Source of the DNA: an uncultured Caryophanales bacterium
GTDB taxonomy: Bacteria; Bacillota_I; Bacilli_A; Acholeplasmatales; Anaeroplasmataceae
Reading direction: 5' to 3'
Length of the DNA stretch: 32,015 nt
Assembly: GCA_946626345.1 (NCBI GenBank)
Contig: CAMOUB010000007.1
Location: 1 to 32,015, forward strand
Below the pieces are notes generated by a model that did not search any database, had not been told where the DNA came from, and saw only the letters and a list, made by a program, of their open reading frames with translations. The position numbers and the translations under genes are program-made. Positions 26,770 to 32,015 of the stretch are shown in pieces (the stretch's first letter is position 1; each line of letters begins with the position of its first letter).

Positions 26770-29388
26770 ATGGACGAGAAAGTTATGACACCTAAAGAAG
26801 AGGTAGAAGGATTAGTATCAAGGGCTTTAAAGGCCTTAGATGAGTATGCTAGTTTCACTCAAGAGCAAATTGATTTCATTGTTGCTAAAGCATCAGTTGC
26901 AGCACTAGATCAACACGGTGCACTTGCAAAGCTTGCAATTGAAGAAACAGGACGTGGCGTTTTTGAGGATAAGGCTACAAAGAATTTATTTGCGTGTGAA
27001 TATGTAACTAATAATATGAAACGCTTAAAGACAGTTGGTATTATTAATGAAGATGATGTTTCAGGTATGGTTGAAATTGCTGAGCCTGTAGGAGTAGTTG
27101 CAGGTATTACACCAGTTACAAATCCAACATCAACTGCTATTTTTAAATCATTGATTTGTTTAAAGACAAGAAATCCTATTATATTTGGATTCCATCCAAG
27201 TGCACAAAAATCAAGTGCAGCAGCCGCAAAGGTTGTATATGATGCAGCAGTTGCTGCAGGAGCACCTAAAAACTGTATTCAATGGATAGAACATCCTTCA
27301 CTAGAGGCTACAACAGAGCTTATGAATCATCCAGGGGTTGCAACTATTTTAGCAACAGGTGGTAATGCAATGGTTAGAGCTGCTTACTCTTGTGGAAAGC
27401 CAGCTTTAGGTGTAGGTGCAGGTAATGTACCAGCTTATTTTGAAAAAACTTGTAATATTAAACAAGCTGTAAATGATGTAATCATGTCAAAGTCATTTGA
27501 TAATGGTATGGTTTGTGCATCAGAGCAAGCTGTTATATGTGATAAAGAGATATACGATCAAGTTAAATCAGAATTTAAGAAATATGGCGTATATTTTGTA
27601 AATAAAGAAGAAAAGAAAAAACTTGAAGCTTTCATGTTTGGTGTTAAATCAAAAGAAGATTATCCAAATGCTAAATTAAATCCAAACATTGTTGGTAAGT
27701 ATGCAAAATGGATTGCTAAAGAAGCTGGATTCGATGTTCCTGATAATGCAGTTATTCTAGTTGCAGAATGTGCAAAAGTTGGAATTGAAGAACCATTAAC
27801 AAGAGAAAAGCTTTCACCAGTATTAGCGATGATAAAATCAAATAGCTTAGAAGAAGGTTTAAAATATTCTAAGGAAATGGTTGAATTCAATGGTCTTGGT
27901 CATAGTGCTGCAATTCATACTGCAGATGAAAACTTATGCAAGAGATTTGGAGATTTAATCCCTGCAATTAGAATTATCTGCAATTCACCATCTACATTTG
28001 GTGGTATTGGTAATGTATATAATTCCTTCATTCCATCATTAACATTAGGCTGTGGTTCTTATGGACATAACTCAGTTGCTGGAAATGTAGGTCCACTTAA
28101 TTTATTAAATGTTAAAAAGGTTGGTAGAAGGAGAAATAATATGCAATGGTTTAAAATTCCATCAAAGATTTACTTTGAAAGAGATTCAATCGAATACTTA
28201 CATCAAATGAAAGAAATGAAAAAAGCTTTAATTGTTACAGATAGATCACTTGTAGAGCTTGGTTATGTTCAAAAAGTAATTGATCAATTACAACAAAGAA
28301 CACCTGAGGTTCCTTATCAATTATTTTGTGATGTTGAACCAGATCCATCTATTCAAACAGTTAAAAAAGGTGTTGCCCTAATGAGATCATTTGAACCTGA
28401 TACAATTATTGCATTAGGTGGTGGTTCAGCAATGGACTGTGCTAAAGGTATTTGGCTATTCTATGAGCAACCACAAGTTAATTTCGATGATTTAAAACAA
28501 AAATTTATGGATATTAGAAAGAGAGCATTCCAATACCCTGAATTAGGTAAAAAAGCTAAATTAGTATGTATTCCAACAACTTCAGGTACAGGTTCTGAAG
28601 TTACACCATTTGCAGTTATAACTGATGCTGAAGAACATAAGAAATATCCATTAACAGATTATTCTTTAACTCCAACAGTAGCAATTATTGATCCTGCATT
28701 TGTAATGAATTTACCAAGAAGCATTTGTGCTGATACAGGACTTGATGTATTAACACATGCAACTGAAGCATATGTATCTACACTTGCAAATGACTTCACT
28801 GATGGTCTTGCAGTTCAAGCAATTAAGATGGTATTTGAATATTTAGAGCGTTCATATAAAAATGGTGCAAATGATCCTGAAGCAAGAGAAAAAATGCATA
28901 ATGCATCTTGCTTAGCTGGTATGGCATTTGCGAATGCCTTCTTAGGAATGAACCACTCAATGGCTCATAAGGTTGGTGCTGAATTCCATGTTCCTCATGG
29001 TAGAGCAAATGCTATATTACTTCCATATACTATTAGATATAATGGTCAAAAGCCTCAAAAATTATCTACATGGCCTAAATATAATTATTATAGAGCTGAT
29101 GAAAGATATGCAGAGCTTGCAAGAATTCTAGGTCTTCCTGCAACAACAGTTGAAGAAGGAGTAGAATCATATGCTAAGGCTTGTGGTGAATTAGCTAAGA
29201 GAGTTGGAATTAAAATGAACTTTGAATCTCAAGGCTTAGATAGAGATTATTATATGTCACAAATTGAAAAATTATCATATCTTGCATTCGAAGATCAATG
29301 TTCTCCTGCAAACCCAAGAGTTCCAATGGTTGAGGATATGCAAAAGATTTTAAGAGATGCATATGATAATAAAGAATTCTTAGATTAG
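26770..29388 (+). CDS. adhE: Bifunctional acetaldehyde-CoA/alcohol dehydrogenase
   Basis: Aldehyde dehydrogenase half (PVTNPTSTAIFKSLICLKTRNPIIFGFHPSAQ; KSFDNGMVCASEQAV) fused to an Fe-ADH half (GGGSAMDCAKGIW; PTTSGTGSEVTPFAVI; MNHSMAHKVGAEFHVPHGRANAILLP). Confidence 0.97.
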   Translation: MDEKVMTPKEEVEGLVSRALKALDEYASFTQEQIDFIVAKASVAALDQHGALAKLAIEETGRGVFEDKATKNLFACEYVTNNMKRLKTVGIINEDDVSGMVEIAEPVGVVAGITPVTNPTSTAIFKSLICLKTRNPIIFGFHPSAQKSSAAAAKVVYDAAVAAGAPKNCIQWIEHPSLEATTELMNHPGVATILATGGNAMVRAAYSCGKPALGVGAGNVPAYFEKTCNIKQAVNDVIMSKSFDNGMVCASEQAVICDKEIYDQVKSEFKKYGVYFVNKEEKKKLEAFMFGVKSKEDYPNAKLNPNIVGKYAKWIAKEAGFDVPDNAVILVAECAKVGIEEPLTREKLSPVLAMIKSNSLEEGLKYSKEMVEFNGLGHSAAIHTADENLCKRFGDLIPAIRIICNSPSTFGGIGNVYNSFIPSLTLGCGSYGHNSVAGNVGPLNLLNVKKVGRRRNNMQWFKIPSKIYFERDSIEYLHQMKEMKKALIVTDRSLVELGYVQKVIDQLQQRTPEVPYQLFCDVEPDPSIQTVKKGVALMRSFEPDTIIALGGGSAMDCAKGIWLFYEQPQVNFDDLKQKFMDIRKRAFQYPELGKKAKLVCIPTTSGTGSEVTPFAVITDAEEHKKYPLTDYSLTPTVAIIDPAFVMNLPRSICADTGLDVLTHATEAYVSTLANDFTDGLAVQAIKMVFEYLERSYKNGANDPEAREKMHNASCLAGMAFANAFLGMNHSMAHKVGAEFHVPHGRANAILLPYTIRYNGQKPQKLSTWPKYNYYRADERYAELARILGLPATTVEEGVESYAKACGELAKRVGIKMNFESQGLDRDYYMSQIEKLSYLAFEDQCSPANPRVPMVEDMQKILRDAYDNKEFLD

Positions 29389-29396
29389 GAGATTAT

Positions 29397-29696
29397 ATGT
29401 TAAATCCAAAACAAAAAGCATTTTTGAAAAGCTTAGCCCAAAAAGAAAAGGCAGTTTTCCAAATTGGAAAAGATGGATTAAGTGAAAATTTACTAACTGA
29501 TGTCTTAAATTATTTAAATAAACATGAATTAATTAAAGTATCAGTTTTACAAAATTCTTTTGTAGAAGAGGAAGAATTAGTTGATTTCTTTTATGAGGCA
29601 GGAATTGAATTTGTAGAGCATAAAGGTAGAACCTTTGTATTCTACATGCATTCTGATAACGCAAAAGATCCAATTATATTACCAAAGAAAAAATAG
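29397..29696 (+). CDS. YhbY/CRM-domain ribosome-associated RNA-binding protein
   Basis: LNPKQKAFLKSLAQKEKAVFQIGKDGLSENLL... LIKVSVLQNS is typical of YhbY. Confidence 0.88.
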   Translation: MLNPKQKAFLKSLAQKEKAVFQIGKDGLSENLLTDVLNYLNKHELIKVSVLQNSFVEEEELVDFFYEAGIEFVEHKGRTFVFYMHSDNAKDPIILPKKK

Positions 29697-29703
29697 TTAT
29701 AGA

Positions 29704-29731
29704 AATCTAGCTTTAGGGCTAGATTTTTTTA
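29704..29731 (+). terminator. Rho-independent terminator after the yhbY-like gene
   Basis: AATCTAGC-TTTAGG-GCTAGATTTTTTT. Confidence 0.85.
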
Positions 29732-29867
29732 TTCTTTAAAGAAAAATATAAAATTATTATACTTTATATAATTATTTATTCTGGTACCATAAAATAATAT
29801 GAAACTGATACTTTCTTTAGAACCAATATAGTAATATCATTGAAACTGTATTTAGGGAGATGATTTT

Positions 29868-30722
29868 ATGAAAAATGATTTAATTTTAAGGAAAGTAGTT
29901 TTAATTGCAATGTTTTCAGCTCTTGCATGCGCTGGTACCTTTATACAAATAAGAATGCCAGCTGGTGATTTTGTTCACTTAGGAAACTTTGTAATGATTG
30001 TTTCAGCATTATTACTTGGTGGCTTAGCTGGAGGTTTATCAGGATCTTTAGGAATGGGATTATATGATTTAATATTTTATACATCTAAGCCATCAACTAT
30101 ATTAAGAACATTTGTATTAAAATTTATCGTAGGATTTTTAGTTGGTTATATATTTAGATTAATTATTAAAAAAGAATTACCATCTAAAAAAATATTATTT
30201 GTATTATCAGGATTCTTTACGATAGTAGGAGTAGTATTTATAATATTATTTGTTAATGGAGATAAATCAAGCTTTGGATTTGATAATGGATTATCATCTG
30301 TTTATTCAAATATTTTTGGTACTAAAAATAGCTTTAAAATTTCACTATATATTCCTATATTTTCATTCTTATTTGGAATTGCTACAATAGTTGCTGCTAT
30401 ATTGTCTCATAAATTATCAAAAAGAAGTATGGCTGCATTAGTTGCTGTTTCAATAGCTATATTTATTAATATTATTGGTGAATTTGTTTTAAGATGGTTA
30501 CTAGAAGGATTAATGGTATCAGATTTTAATACATCAATAGTAGTAGCAACATCAAAAATACCTGGTTCATTTATAACAGGATTTATTAGTGTAATATTAT
30601 CTGTATTAATTTATGAGCCTATTTATAGAGCTATATCACATGCCGGATTTATTGAAGATAATACAAATCAAGAAGAAAATATTAATACTACAGTTGAGGT
30701 AACAAACAGTGAAAACAGATAA
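29868..30722 (+). CDS. ECF transporter S component family protein
   Basis: LRKVVLIAMFSALACAGTFIQIRMP... HLGNFVMIVSALLLGGLAGGLSGSLGMGLYDLIF. Multiple TMs. Confidence 0.75.
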   Translation: MKNDLILRKVVLIAMFSALACAGTFIQIRMPAGDFVHLGNFVMIVSALLLGGLAGGLSGSLGMGLYDLIFYTSKPSTILRTFVLKFIVGFLVGYIFRLIIKKELPSKKILFVLSGFFTIVGVVFIILFVNGDKSSFGFDNGLSSVYSNIFGTKNSFKISLYIPIFSFLFGIATIVAAILSHKLSKRSMAALVAVSIAIFINIIGEFVLRWLLEGLMVSDFNTSIVVATSKIPGSFITGFISVILSVLIYEPIYRAISHAGFIEDNTNQEENINTTVEVTNSENR

Positions 30723-30954
30723 GATTAAATATATTGTATTATTTGGAGGGTTACTTGCAGTTATATTAATAACTGTTGGCTTAATATTATTAAATAAACT
30801 AGTATTTGATAGTGCAGAATTTAAGGCAATTAAGGATTATGCCAATATAAAATTATTAGTAAATGATTTTATAGGCTTTGGTGAAATAGTTGTAGCTATT
30901 ATAACTTTTATAACATTTTTATTGTTATCAAGTAAGAAAGATGAGAGTAAATAA
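30709..30954 (+). CDS. Small two-TM hypothetical protein
   Basis: GTG start overlapping the previous CDS by 14 nt. Two hydrophobic segments (YIVLFGGLLAVILITVGLILLN; IVVAIITFITFLLLSS). Confidence 0.6.
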   Translation: MKTDKIKYIVLFGGLLAVILITVGLILLNKLVFDSAEFKAIKDYANIKLLVNDFIGFGEIVVAIITFITFLLLSSKKDESK

Positions 30955-30968
30955 AACTCTCATTTTTT
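30941..30968 (+). terminator. Rho-independent terminator overlapping the end of the 30709 CDS
   Basis: ATGAGAGT-AAATAAA-ACTCTCATTTTTT. Confidence 0.8.
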
Positions 30969-31027
30969 CTTTGTGTTTTATTATATCATTTGATATAATA
31001 TAATTAGTTTTTATGGGATGTGATTTT

Positions 31028-32015
31028 ATGAAAAAAATGATATTAATTGATGGAAATTCATTGATGTATAGAGCCTACTATGGAATGGCTGCAGGAGGTG
31101 CGCCTGTCGCTAATTCAAAAGGTTTATTTACAAATGCTATTTATGCATTTGCAAGAATGATAAATCATGTAATTAAATTATCTACATATGATAATATTTT
31201 AGTCGCTTTTGATGCAGGTAAAAAGACATTAAGACATGAATGGATGACTGATTACAAAGCCGGAAGAGCTCCTATGCCTGACGAATTTAGAATGCAAATT
31301 GCTTATATTAAACAATTTTTAGATATTATGAGAATTAAGCAATATGAACAAGAACTATATGAGGCAGACGATATAATAGGTACTATGTCTAAAAAGGCAG
31401 AAGATGCCGGATATCATGTAGATATTTATTCATCTGATAAAGATTTATTACAATTAGTATCAGAAAATGTAACAGTACATTTAAATAAAAAAGGTATGAC
31501 TGAGCTTGAAGATTACACTCCAGAGACTTTCTTTGAAAGATATCAAATTAAATATAATCAATTCATTGACCTAAAGGCAATGATGGGTGATAAATCAGAT
31601 AACCTACCTGGTATTCCTGGTGTAGGTGAGAAAAAGGCTGTTGCATTATTACAACAATATGAAACATTAGATAATATAATTTTACATAAAGATGAAATAA
31701 AAGGTGCTTTAGGTAAAAATATCCAAGAGAATTATGAATCTGCAAAATTATGCCAAAAGATGGCAACAATAATTCGTGATTTTGATATAAAAATTTCTTT
31801 AGATGATACTATAAGACAAGAACCTGATAAGGAAGCTTTAATCGCCTTTTATAAGGAATTAGAATTTAAATCTTTATTAAAAGAAATAGAAATAGAAGCT
31901 CCAAAGGTAATAAATGATAATAATTATAAGGTTGTATCAAATATAGAAACACTAGATGAAATATTATTACCTAATTCAGCATTAATTTTTGAAACATTTG
32001 AATATAATTATCATA
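31028..32015 (+). CDS. polA: DNA polymerase I, N-terminal 5'-3' exonuclease region, truncated by window edge
   Basis: MKKMILIDGNSLMYRAYYGMAAGGAPVANSKGLFTNAIYAFARM... FDAGKKTLRHEWMTDYKAGRAPMPDEF... YEADDIIGTMSKKAE... MMGDKSDNLPGIPGVGEKKA. Confidence 0.93.
   Translation, partial: MKKMILIDGNSLMYRAYYGMAAGGAPVANSKGLFTNAIYAFARMINHVIKLSTYDNILVAFDAGKKTLRHEWMTDYKAGRAPMPDEFRMQIAYIKQFLDIMRIKQYEQELYEADDIIGTMSKKAEDAGYHVDIYSSDKDLLQLVSENVTVHLNKKGMTELEDYTPETFFERYQIKYNQFIDLKAMMGDKSDNLPGIPGVGEKKAVALLQQYETLDNIILHKDEIKGALGKNIQENYESAKLCQKMATIIRDFDIKISLDDTIRQEPDKEALIAFYKELEFKSLLKEIEIEAPKVINDNNYKVVSNIETLDEILLPNSALIFETFEYNYH

Noticed and set aside
27660-27890. Minus-strand ORFs inside adhE (also 28823-29008) and polA (31563-31769)
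   Set aside because: Shadow ORFs opposite highly conserved enzymes.
29732-29867. Possible riboswitch leader upstream of the ECF S-component gene
   Set aside because: No preQ1, TPP, FMN or other riboswitch core motif recognised; only weak pairings by eye.

Overview
AT-rich Firmicutes/Mollicutes-like chromosomal window with every credible gene on the + strand. TGA behaves as a stop, so the standard bacterial code applies. Housekeeping genes flank an accessory block. The left flank is a chromate transporter, an ABC-F ATPase, a GNAT acetyltransferase and a RlmD/TrmA-type RNA m5U methyltransferase. The right flank is adhE, a YhbY-type RNA-binding protein, an ECF transporter S component, a small membrane protein and the polA 5' end. 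Between them (about 4.5-26.6 kb) lies a co-directional ~22 kb island that looks like a conflict/defence or stress-signalling system. In order it encodes: a TIR - sigma70-region-4 - TIR protein; a membrane-anchored InlB-type-repeat protein with a C-terminal Hint domain; a large multi-TM protein with a Rossmann (TrkA-N/RCK-like) motif and a C-terminal RyR-like domain; two tandem vWA proteins, a Ser/Thr kinase and a PP2C phosphatase (a TerY-P-like triad); a coiled-coil/TM protein; an HExxH metallopeptidase overlapping an HTH gene; a third vWA protein; a TPR-DUF6273 protein; a stand-alone RyR protein; and a Sel1-TIR-NACHT/STAND protein. The TIR-sigma4-TIR gene is bracketed by a ~136-bp direct duplication of the 3' end plus terminator of the upstream methyltransferase gene, a physical trace of its insertion. 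No tRNA, rRNA, CRISPR array, transposase or integrase was recognised. Domain calls come from reading motifs by eye; no database search was run.
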